This document shows positions 38,101 to 46,400 of a DNA stretch of 64,000 bases, one piece after another (the stretch's first letter is position 1; each line of letters opens with the position of its first letter). Under the pieces are notes generated by a model. The model had not been told where the DNA came from. It searched no databases and saw only the letters and a list, made by a program, of their open reading frames with translations. The translations under genes were made by a program, and so were the position numbers. Origin of the DNA: Trichostrongylus colubriformis (lineage: Eukaryota; Nematoda; Chromadorea; Rhabditida; Trichostrongylidae); contig OZ022261.1 in NCBI GenBank assembly GCA_963978905.1, positions 33,216,102-33,280,101 on the forward strand, written 5' to 3'.

Positions 38101-38666
38101 CTTACAATAGGAGACAAAGGACAAGTAACAAGAGCACTATGAGCAAAATCTTTTGAGAAGTGGGTAGTGCCATAATAAGGCGGAAAATTTCCACGACCCG
38201 TGACTGGGTGTGTGCAGATATGACAGCGAATCGCGTGGCCGCCCGCGGTGAGCGGCGCGGCGGGTGCGAGTGCCAGTGGCAGGGCATGGCAGCCTTCAAG
38301 CGAGGCAGTGTAGCATGAGTGGAAGCGCAGACGTGACGCAGTCACGCTCGGCCGGCTCCCAAGGGCAATCGATACGGCGATTCGTACTTGTGGCGCCGCG
38401 AAGCGATTCGCTGCCATATCTGCACACACCCTCCGTGACCCTGATTGACTCAGTAACTTCGACAAAATATTCGTGTTGTAGGTCAAGTGTTATCTTTGCT
38501 TGCAGGCTGCACAGCAATTATTTGTCCTCCCGATATGAACTGCTTGGATGGATACTGCAATCCAAAAGTGTGTCCTGCAGTTGTTAAACCAGCGATTCGA
38601 ACAGGATGCCGGTACATGCTGACCAGAAACACCAACGGCTGTCTCGCTATAGAATTGAATTGTTAA
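23134..38666 (+). CDS. Modular cysteine-rich secreted-type protein with TIL domain, 5' end missing
   Basis: Ten plus-strand exons with matching phases: 23134-23302, 23382-23422, 24400-24482, 25973-26043, 26122-26211, 27072-27170, 28008-28100, 35450-35573, 37179-37288, 38506-38666 (TAA). They encode 346 residues. Residues 1-216 hold seven repeats of the pattern C-x(2-4)-C-P-x-G-x-x-C-D-x-N-T-G-x-C-R-x-F-R, with Pro-rich spacers; introns often fall after the first base of the Gly codon in NTG. Residues about 232-286 are a trypsin-inhibitor-like (TIL) domain with ten cysteines, from CPANSYYSSC to VLRSQC, split over two exons. The last exon adds CPPDMNCLDGYC and a second C-rich tail. TIL domains are common in secreted nematode protease inhibitors and mucin-like or zonadhesin-like proteins. 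Inhibitory activity is not shown: the loop between the fifth and sixth Cys is only SLP. No signal peptide is visible, because the start lies upstream of 23134 and was not found. A 7.3-kb intron carries an antisense helicase relic. Confidence 0.85.
23487..23726. mobile_element. MITE family 2 copy
   Basis: Ends GGGGTGTGGGCAGATATGAC and GTCATATCTTCCCACACCC are inverted repeats. The GC-rich interior (GGCCGCCCGCGGTGAGCGGC) is almost the same as in the copy at 38206. It lies in the intron between exons 2 and 3 of the cysteine-rich gene. Confidence 0.75.
24636..25588. mobile_element. TIR element of about 950 bp
   Basis: The left end ATTCCATGAATAATGTCGTTC is the inverted complement of the right end around GACATTATTCGTGGAATGAC. 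Subterminal stretches also pair. A second copy lies at 44780-46020. No transposase frame was found, so it is probably non-autonomous. It lies in the intron between exons 3 and 4 of the cysteine-rich gene. Confidence 0.65.
26690..27010. repeat. Dispersed repeat family F1
   Basis: Inverse-orientation copy of the repeat at 41490-41960, with TTAGCTTGAAGCTCATTCCA and CATCTCGACTTTCACATTC. It lies between exons 5 and 6 of the cysteine-rich gene. Confidence 0.5.
27381..27617. mobile_element. MITE family 1 copy
   Basis: Well-preserved ends (GGGTGTGTACCCTATTCAGG and CCTGACATAAGGGTGCACAC) and inner palindrome with GTTGGGTCCCGGAGCG / CGTTCTCAGACCCAAC. It sits between exons 6 and 7 of the cysteine-rich gene. 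Confidence 0.75.
27672..27855. repeat. Dispersed foldback repeat (ATGCAATCG family)
   Basis: Contains CACGATCGCATGTGTCTGCC, GGGCACTCTCACTTGAGTGT and the paired CTCAAGTGTGAGTGTCC and GCACGATCGTGTG segments seen in the 1140 copy. It lies between exons 6 and 7 of the cysteine-rich gene. Confidence 0.5.
28945..32814 (-). pseudogene. Decayed UPF1-like SF1 helicase
   Basis: Five overlapping frame segments on the minus strand together read as a superfamily 1 (UPF1/ZNFX1-like, DNA2/NAM7-type) helicase. Segment 32814 to about 32290 is a Ser/Thr-rich N-terminus. Segment about 32290 to 30400 is a 600+ residue region of unknown function that begins with an Arg-rich stretch. Then follow Walker A (AFGTGKT, near 30342-30362), a motif II-like VIGDELSQIPEPA (near 29805), LMTTFRAHPALIELP, VATVDSVQGREREV and motif VI AITRCRHGQF (near 29120-29160). 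Frame changes are needed near 32290, 30400, 29960 and 29170. An in-frame TAA at 29741-29743 stands where relatives usually have Tyr before IGDVHQL. No introns were needed, though a short spliced intron cannot be excluded for any one shift. Several independent lesions make it a pseudogene. It lies wholly inside an intron of the plus-strand cysteine-rich gene. Confidence 0.88.
33640..33890 (-). mobile_element. Diverged SINE copy
   Basis: Tail-like AATAAAGTTTTTAGCCTCC, then CCCATACAATGACTTTTAGC and TTTTATCCTCCCAGGCGATG follow the family order on the minus strand. The head half with box A is lost. It lies upstream of the helicase relic, inside the same host intron. Confidence 0.5.
35450..37288 (+). 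CDS. TIL domain exon pair of the cysteine-rich gene
   Basis: Exon 35450-35573 starts with the CRPFR linker and then reads CPANSYYSSCATPCPDTC. Exon 37179-37288 continues PCIPTCVCNQDYVQ and ends VLRSQC. Joined in frame (AG + C gives Ser), they contain ten cysteines in the order and spacing of a TIL domain. The 1.6-kb intron between them holds a composite MITE (35794-36144), a SINE remnant and a foldback element (36898-37099). Confidence 0.85.
35794..36144. mobile_element. Composite MITE (families 1 and 2)
   Basis: Ends GGGTGTGTAGCCTTATGCCA and TTTGACATAAGGCTACACACC are family 1-like and strongly paired. The interior near 36066-36110 (GTCGTGCTAGTGGCGCCGCG) matches family 2. About 350 bp, in the intron splitting the TIL domain. 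Confidence 0.65.
36295..36470 (+). mobile_element. Diverged SINE copy
   Basis: Begins GTGGTGAAGTGACAGATGGC (box A-like). It continues with TTGGTACCAGACTCGTCCATG and the CATCGACTGGCC segment in family order. It lies in the intron between the two TIL exons. Confidence 0.5.
36898..37099. repeat. Foldback (TIR) element
   Basis: Outer TAACTATCCGAACTGCACG pairs with GTGCAACCTGGAAAGTTA. Inner CACCTGCTCGGACCCACCCC pairs with GGGGTGGGTTCGAGCAGGTG. About 200 bp. It lies in the intron between the two TIL exons, 80 bp upstream of the second. Confidence 0.7.
37398..37500. repeat. Long near-perfect hairpin
   Basis: A 33-bp perfect arm (from CCATTTTAGGGACATC to TCTCTCT at 37415-37447) pairs with 37450-37482 across a 2-base loop. 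Outer CCACGATCC / GGATCGTGG pairs extend it. The transcript of either strand would fold into a stem of about 50 bp. It lies in the last intron of the cysteine-rich gene. Confidence 0.7.
38206..38431. mobile_element. MITE family 2 copy
   Basis: Near-perfect inverted ends GGGTGTGTGCAGATATGACA and its complement at 38412-38431. The interior matches the 23.5-kb copy closely. It lies 75 bp upstream of the last exon of the cysteine-rich gene. Confidence 0.75.
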
Positions 38667-38848
38667 AAACCAAATCCTATTTTGGTTACGCGAGCTTGTC
38701 TAGAATATTTGCCGATATGTTTGTATTCGATGCTTTTTTTCGAAATCATTCCAACAAAATAAACTATTCTACTTGTGGCTCCAACAATTTGCGATATGAG
38801 CACACACAGGGTTCTGGTTCTGCTGCGTTGTTCCTATCTGCCTTACAA

Positions 38849-38962
38849 GGCCGCCTTTATACTTTGCGGTGATCTCGGCGGCAGGGCGTGTCTGTGTTCG
38901 AGGGCAGAGTGGCAGGCGGAGACGCAGAGACGAAGGTAGCCACGCCTTTGGCCGGTACCGCA
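38849..38962. mobile_element. MITE family 3 copy, diverged
   Basis: Left end GGCCGCCTTTATACTTTGCG and interior GGCGGCAGGGCGTGTCTGTG are recognisable. The right end is cut close to the start of a family 1 MITE at 38966, so the two elements abut or one inserted into the other. Confidence 0.5.
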
Positions 38963-38965
38963 GAT

Positions 38966-39197
38966 GGATGTGTACCTTGATGTCAGGATGCCGCACTGCG
39001 GAATGTCGCAAGCGAAGCAATGCGGACGAGCTAAATTGTTGGGTCCCGAAGCGATTAGAAGTCAACTGCGTATCGCACTCTTAGCATTACGTTGTAATCG
39101 TTTTGAGACCCAACTACCGTGACGCGCATAGCTCGCACACACTGTGTCGCACGCCGCTCGCCATCGTGCGGCATCCTGACATTAGGGTACATATCCA
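38966..39197. mobile_element. MITE family 1 copy
   Basis: Ends GGATGTGTACCTTGATGTCA and CCTGACATTAGGGTACATATC with the inner TGTTGGGTCCCGAAGCG / CGTTTTGAGACCCAAC palindrome. It lies just downstream of the cysteine-rich gene and abuts a family 3 MITE. Confidence 0.75.
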
Positions 39198-40109
39198 CCG
39201 CAGATTATGGGGTGTGTGGCGATTGGTCGAATCGCTCCGCGACGCCGTCAGTACGACTTGCCGCAGTCGTTTGGAATTTTGAAGATGCATTGGGCTGGCG
39301 CAATGAACGATCATCAAATATTGCAGGTTGGAAGCTTCGGAAATTCTCCCATGTTGTTGTTGTTGCTGTTTCAACAGATAAAGCTGCAAACGACTCGCAC
39401 TCACCGCGGGCGACTGCGCAAAAATTCGACAAATCGCCACACACCCGGAAAGAGTGATAGGGGCCACTCATGAGCAAATGGGAGGAGAGTGGGCGGCATT
39501 TCCGAATTTCTCGACTCGAGATCATCGTGCAGGATTGTAGTACATTAATTTGGTGTAATATATACATATTAGGTCGGTATGTAAGTTTTGGTAATGTTTA
39601 GATTAGAAAGTTTTCAAAATATGCTTCTTCAACATCAGAGCTCCTATGCCAGTGCGTGAATACGTGATGAGCTTCCTTTCATAGCGAAATGAGCTGCTGG
39701 GTCCTAGGGTATATCTCGAGATCCCCTTCAATGCCATCTCGCTTCCTGAAATTCATTTTCCTAATGTTGTTACCGGTGGGCAAAAGAGTAATGGTCGTAG
39801 GGGTCTGCATCGTGACGAAAGGCTATCGCACCGCGGCGTACGCACGAGGAGCTCGTATGTGGTGGGTCCCAGAGCGATTGCTGCACTTCCTTTTCGTAAA
39901 CCCCACGTGGTTACGTTTGGAATATTTTGAATGGCACGATTCGCGAAGGTGTACTTGCAGACGTGTACTATTTGATCGGCGTGCTTTTGTAAAACATTCT
40001 TCACATAATCGACTGGTTGCTCATCTGCACCGCTCAGTGCTTGCAGTATTGACATCACACAGCCATAATGTTAAAGCTACCGTTACGGGTAATCTTGGCA
40101 GATTGTGGA

Positions 40110-40480
40110 ATGACAGTTGAATATGAAAGTCGAGATGATCAATAGTGTACCAATAGAGAAGGAATCGAACTGAAACTCGAGAAACAGAAACCCGAACATC
40201 TTCTTTTTCACACGTTCGCCTTCGCGCACCTATGCATCACAAGGAGATGGAAGTATGCGCAAACAGGCAAGGAACTAAGTCACTCAGTCGAGAACGTTGC
40301 CCCGCCCTCGCAGCAACTCGCCCAACGGAGGCGAGGCAGCGTGACTGGCAGCGCTGTGGGATCGTATGTTTCGCTGCCGGTCATCTCTTCTGGACTCGAA
40401 TTTCCGTCCACAGAAAACATGTCTTCACAGTTCCTATCTTCTCATTACCCCTGGCAGTGCCTTCAAGGAGTTGAGCTTGA
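40110..40480. repeat. Dispersed repeat family F2
   Basis: Contains GAATATGAAAGTCGAGATGA, GTTGCCCCGCCCTCGCAGC and CTCATTACCCCTGGCAGTGC in family order. Intergenic. Confidence 0.5.
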
Positions 40481-41007
40481 AACAGCAACAAATCAATAGG
40501 TAAAACTTGTTATCAAGAAAAGTCCATTTAGCTTGGTTAAAAATCCGAAATTTTCGATATTTATCTTGAAAATGGTACGTGGAAAACTGTATCCCAGCGT
40601 TAGATTCTTTCTGCTGATGCTGCAGAAGGAAGTTCCTCAAACTAATAACGAGCCCTTTTCGATAACATCTGGAATGCCCTAAAGTTCATTCTCTAAAGAT
40701 TTTTATGGACGATCTGGTAATGGTGGTGATTTAGTCGTAAGATACGACATGTTTTTGCTTCATCTACTCACACTTTGAAAAACCTATATTCCTTCATCCT
40801 TAGATTAGTCCTGTGTACAAGGATTTAAACTTAGATATTATTATATTACATTTTTTCAAGGATTTAAATTCAGCTAAATCATCACTGTAACTCAATAGAT
40901 ATAGATTTCCAAATTTGTTCGCCGTCATACATTCGAAAAGGTAACCCAGTAAACAGCTGCGGTAACATTTTTTTGGAAATAGTTATACTCAATCAAAAAA
41001 TGGGCGG

Positions 41008-41306
41008 AGGTGGTGTAGTGACAGGTGGCGCGCACCCCACTTTCATGGCGCCGGGATCAAATCCCGCATCAACGCCCGCCCAAGCCAACCAAGCCTTCCA
41101 TCCCTCCGGGGTCGGCAAATTGGTACCAGAACCGTCTGGGAGGATAAAAGCACTGACTTGTGCATCGGCTGGCCACCGCAAGTCATTGTATAGGCCACAT
41201 CACATTCACCTGCCATCACGATTCTGAATGGAACTAGAATGTGCGGCGCATCCCAGAAAGGGATTGATTAACGCCAAAAACTTTATCCTTTTACTTTTAC
41301 AATCAA
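41008..41306 (+). mobile_element. tRNA-type SINE copy
   Basis: Plus-strand copy of the SINE seen at 16330-16640. The order is box A-like GTGGTGTAGTGACAGGTGG, then box B-like GGATCAAATCCC near 41054. It runs to a tail with AACTTTATCCTTTTACTTTT. It is close to full length and similar enough to the 16.4-kb copy to suggest fairly recent activity. Confidence 0.7.
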
Positions 41307-41489
41307 AAAATTAAATATTTCATGATTACCTTTCGTTGCGGTTTTTTTTACGACTATGACTTCTAAGGAGAACTGGCTCAAAACTTCCAAGCTGATGATA
41401 TGGTGGCCACCGCCATCGACAAGAAATCGTGTTTCGATTTGATTGTGAGCAGCGTCTAAAATGGCCCTGCCGCATTTCCCCTATTTTGA

Positions 41490-41960
41490 TATCTGTTGAA
41501 GGCAGATGACGGGGATAATTCGGACAAAAAGTGAAAAAGCAGCGAATATGAAAGTCGATATGCCTAGTAACACGACAGTTGAGAAAAAACGGATGGAAAT
41601 GACCAGAAACGCGAGGAATAGGACCCCTTCACACCGCTGAGACGTGGACGGCCTTTCCGTGAAAAGGCGGATAGTCTGGACGAGTTCTCCATTGGCGTGT
41701 TGCCAGGTCGTAAACACGAAGGAATGTACGGAAATGAGAAAACATTTTTTTCTGGAGTGAGCTTCAAGCTAAAACTGAGAGAGCGCGCAACGACACCTCC
41801 CACTCCCACCCCAGCCAATCAGGGATGCTCGTCGTTAGGAGGCGTACCGAGCCAAGAGAGGCGCCTGGAGCTGAAAACGCCGCCCCTGCCACAGCTCAGA
41901 GGCGAGCGTCTTTCGCAGGAAATTTCGCCGCAGATAGGCTTCCCAGACCCGTAGTTTTTA
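41490..41960. repeat. Dispersed repeat family F1
   Basis: Blocks ATGAAAGTCGATATGCCTAG, GTGTTGCCAGGTCGTAAACA and GAGCTTCAAGCTAAAACTGA match the other two copies. Intergenic, between the cysteine-rich gene and GT14 copy A. Confidence 0.5.
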
Positions 41961-42964
41961 ATTGGATGACTCCTTTTGGCGATTCCTTGTCACTCACATT
42001 ACCCCTATCACTGTCTTCAAGCTACCCCATTACTTACAATTCAGCCGTGACTCCCAGCTAATTATCTTTTTCATTGTTCTGATGGTTACCCGTAGAGTTT
42101 GCGAGTTTTCTTTCTAGCCTTCTTTCTTTATCATTATTTCTCACTTGTTATCTTGACTCGTCTGCAGTTATCGATGAGATGTTTTTAAATTTTTCGTATT
42201 GTTTCCACGCTGTTTTTGCTCATTGATTACTTGGCTACATCCCAATGAAAGAGTCGTCCGAACTACCGCCTCTTGACGGAATGGTTTTCAGCGTCGAGAA
42301 TGAATGGTGGGAAGGGATCTTAGTTCTCGGGTTTCTGGCCATCTACTTCCGTTTTCTCTTCACCGTCGTATTACTAATCATCTCGACCGTCAAATTCACT
42401 ACTTTTTTCACATTTCGTCCGATTTTCCACTATTAATCCCTTTAAGAATCCTTGCACCGAATTGCATGCCCTTTGTGGAGTGAATATTCTTCATGTTTCA
42501 AATCACTTTCTATATCAAACCTCTCCCGCTTGTCCACTAAGACTTTGAGATTACCGAACCACTTCCGGGCACAAAGCGCTATTACCATCGCGATTGTGGA
42601 ATGATAATAAAAAATTACGAACTAAAATTAACAAGAACAATGCAGGATCTTTCGACCTACGCATAAATTACGACCTCCATTTTTCTAATTTGAAATAAAC
42701 CTCTCCTCAAAGATCACCCAACTCACGCTTTGCCCTGATTGCATGACTCCGCTTATCAGGCAACCGTCCATTAGATACCTATTGACGCTTTTCAGCGAAT
42801 CTGCAATTTCGCACCGATTCCGCCACTATAAAGTGACCTTATGAGTACCTGAACTAGCATGATCATTATTATGATCATCGCTAATGGTTGACAAAAGCAA
42901 AATGGAAGAGGATACAATAAAACAAGTGATGATAGCTTAAAGTTCAATAGCGAAATAGGATACA

Positions 42965-43255
42965 TAAAAGGATAAAAGTACAGCTTTTGGCATTAATCTA
43001 GTCCTTCTGTAAGATGCGCCGGGCACTCCAATTCCTTTCAGAATTATGATGGCAAGTGAATGCTTTTTGGCCTATGCAATCGCTGGTGGGATGAAGGCGG
43101 TGCAGTAATACGTGGCGCGCACCTCACCCACATGGTGCGAGGATCAAATCTCGCACTAATGCCCGCCTCGGTCAACCAAGCCTTCCGTCCCTTCAAGGTA
43201 GCTGAGTTGGTACCACACTGTCTAGGAGGAAAAGCACTGGGACTGGACATTGTAT
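42965..43255. mobile_element. Two SINE halves in opposite orientation
   Basis: Bases 42965-43085 are the tail half of the SINE on the minus strand (AAAGGATAAAA, then a match to the TTCAGAATTATGATGGCAAG segment). Bases 43090-43255 are the head half on the plus strand (GTGCAGTAATACGTGGCGCG, then GGATCAAATCTC). It lies just upstream of GT14 copy A exon 1. Confidence 0.6.
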
Positions 43256-43429
43256 ATTAAATGAAATAATAAACAAAAAGTGAAAACATCGGATAAAAAT
43301 GGTGATGCACTTCTGCTTATCCTACGAGAACATCTTATTTTCTCAAGATTTCAGAGCCCATGATTGCTATCTCGCTCAAGGAAAATTCACTGTAACAGTG
43401 GAATGTCATCGATATCCCTTAAAGGTCTT

Positions 43430-46400
43430 ATGGTATTTACAAACAAGCAGAAGATTTTGGTACTACACTCGCTATGTCTTGTATATGTTGTAATTCGGGT
43501 TTTTTCACAAAAACTAACACTATCGAATATGTGAGGCATTTTCACTTGGATTTTTTCCTCTATACGAACCAATAGTCATCTTCTTGACTATGTAACTCAA
43601 ATGGCGAAATTCAGCTATGTTCCTGGAACAATAATTGAATCTGTCAATATAAACTGTGAAGCGGTGATTACTGGTGATAAGGTTTCACATAAATATAAAT
43701 ATTGGGGTTTTCAATATCATACTATCGAAACGGAATTGTTCCGCTCAACTAACATGTGAGTGAAATATCATTTTTATTATTTAACTTCACTGAATTACAT
43801 CCGTACTTTGCGACGCAGTTAAACATTGGCTACTACTCCTTCCCTATTTTCGGTATAGGACCCAGCCGTGAGCGGTAACAGATCAGCGTTGCAGGTGAAA
43901 ATAGCACGCTCAAGTGAGAGTGCACACGACGGCACACGCGATTCTGCGATCATGCAATCGTGCGATTTGCAAAAACGTGCGTACTCAATATTCAACCGAA
44001 CTGCAAGCAATCTGGCAATTGTCCGTGAGATTGAACCGTGACCTTTTCCATCCATAATCTGCGACGTGATCGGGTCAGATTTAAAACATGAAAGTAAGCA
44101 GCCACGTTCGTACGACTGCGTCGGGAAGTATGATTACAACGTAAAAATCAGGTATGTAGCATGAATGTGCGCACTTCTGCATCTTTTTTATTATACGACT
44201 TCTAGCTGTGCTACTATCCGGAAATATTTCATTTTTGAAGACAGACCACTATCACAAGAAGAGGCCGACTATCCTTTGTCGTACGGTCTTCTTATTTACA
44301 GAGACATTGTGCAGGTAATACATGCAAAAATTTGAGTATAAAATAACTATCGAAAATTCTCGTGCCATAACGATTTCTTGAGGAATTTGGCTTTTCCCTA
44401 CAAGGGATTAGAGATATTTCCACAATGCCGCTGTGCATATTGGAACGGACTTCATCCACTGCTGAAATCACGCAGGAATTTCGATCTCCTCCTTAGATAC
44501 ATTCATGATCTTGAAAGAAAAATGAATTATAGTTGAACATCGTTAACAAACTCCACTTGCATGCAGCACCGCGTAAATCACGAGAAAGGGTGCAGGCGCA
44601 CTTTTCATTTCTGCGGGACGATGGACCTTGCAGATATATTGTTCAAAGTCGTAGGAGTCGTAGGATTATGGCTGATGCACTTTTTCTATATCACTTTTAA
44701 TCATTTACTTAGCAGAAAACGCAGCGAATTCTGCGAAGTGAGATCAACTGATGACTTTTGCGACTATCCTGAATTTTGAGTCATTCCATAAGTAATGTCG
44801 CTTTTTTTCAAACAAAAATGTTTCCTATAAAATGACAGGTCTGTGTAGCAAGTCACACTTCTTTCGGAGGAAATTTTCCTGCTCTACAGAATGTACAGGG
44901 GGTGCCAAAAAAAAAAGTAATTTTGTCTCCTCCACTTTCGACCCCATTTAGCCAAATTACAGTAAATTCTATTGAGGTATTCTCATCCCCAGAATCAAGA
45001 GCAGACCTCACTCTATCACTATACTCCGTGGCAGCCTCCTGCACGAGCAGGAACGGGAGCAAGGAAAGACTGAACAAGATGTATCACCTCAACTGGGCAA
45101 AATCCGAATTTTCTTCGCCCTCTTTCACAACCTTGCTGACGTCCGTTCAATCTGGGTACCTAAGGGGATTCATACCGGATGGTGTTCTTCAACATTGCGT
45201 TTTTCCCGGGTTCCCAGCGCCCTTCGTTTCCAAGAGCCAAAACGTTCCCCTACCACTGAAACCCCTCCGGAGGCGGATTTGAGGCGTGAAAATGATACTT
45301 TGGATCATAGCAGCCTTGTCCAAGCAGCAGGGGCTCTGTGACTTCCAAGAACCGAAGGGCCAACCCTCAGGAAGCTTCCCACAAAAGACCTACCACGGAG
45401 CTTGGCTCCACTGTTTTTAGCGAATTTTTAAATGTAGGTACTCCGAAGCCCGACTGCGCCGAATGAAACCTCCATATTTTTATGAACATGAACGTGAGGA
45501 GCCACAGCTTGTTCCTACTTTTAGAGGAACATTTTGGGAATGTTTTGCCCCAATACTTTTATCTCTTTCGTTTCCCTACGTTTTGTAAAATTGGCAGATG
45601 TGAGCCGCGGGCAAAATTACTTTTTTTTGGCACCCCCTGTATGCTCAACTTCTCTGTCGGTCATAATGGTGTCGATTTTCAGGCTGGCGAAGTTTTTGGT
45701 CTGGTCGACAAAATTGACCATACCGGCAATTAATTAAAACATTATCTTTCTTTCCGGATAATCAACCAGTCATGTGTCTCATACGTAGCCTCGACCTCTT
45801 CTATAAGTTCCACCAATTTGTTGCTTGAAAAGTCGCGTCGCTCTTTTTCAAAATTGTTTCTGCCACCACAACTCGGTGATTTTAGACAATTTCGGTGAAT
45901 TAAGGCAAGAAAATTTCTCAACCAGTCTACTGCAAGAGTGGTGATATGTTAAAAAGAGGTAGTGAGTAGGAACTGGGAAATATCATCGACTGGATTCTCT
46001 GACTTTCTGTTGAAAAAATAAATTATGAAATAATGTCATCTGGACCTCTATTGCATGGTTTTAAAATTCAATATGAATCGCGGTCAAAACAAAATCGAGG
46101 CAAACTTGTGATAGAGCAGAAGAAATCCTTACGAGTGGTTCATAGAGCAGTGCTGCAAAGGATTTGAAAAGAAAAATTTCATCTTGAATGAACGTGAGTG
46201 CTTTCGGAAAAAGGAGTATAGGAAATGAACGACGCGACTTCTCAATCAAGCAAGTACTGAAACTTGCAGAAGAGGTCGCGGCTAAGTACAGGACACATTA
46301 TTGGCTGATTTTCCTAAAGTGGAGTATAGTGGCAATTTTGGACGGTTGGACCTACCTCTTCGCCAGCCTGAATACCGGCCCCATTGTAACCTACTCAAAA

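Larger units (their letters stand above)
38667..43429. other. Intergenic region upstream of GT14 copy A
   Basis: Contains MITEs at 38849-39197, F2 (40110-40480), a SINE (41008-41306), F1 (41490-41960) and the inverted SINE pair (42965-43255). No gene was recognised. The promoter of GT14 copy A should lie in its last few hundred bases, but no motif is clear. Confidence 0.6.

Noticed and set aside
41050..41060. B-box-like GGATCAAATCC as a tRNA gene
   Set aside because: The flanking sequence does not fold as a cloverleaf tRNA and matches the dispersed SINE family.
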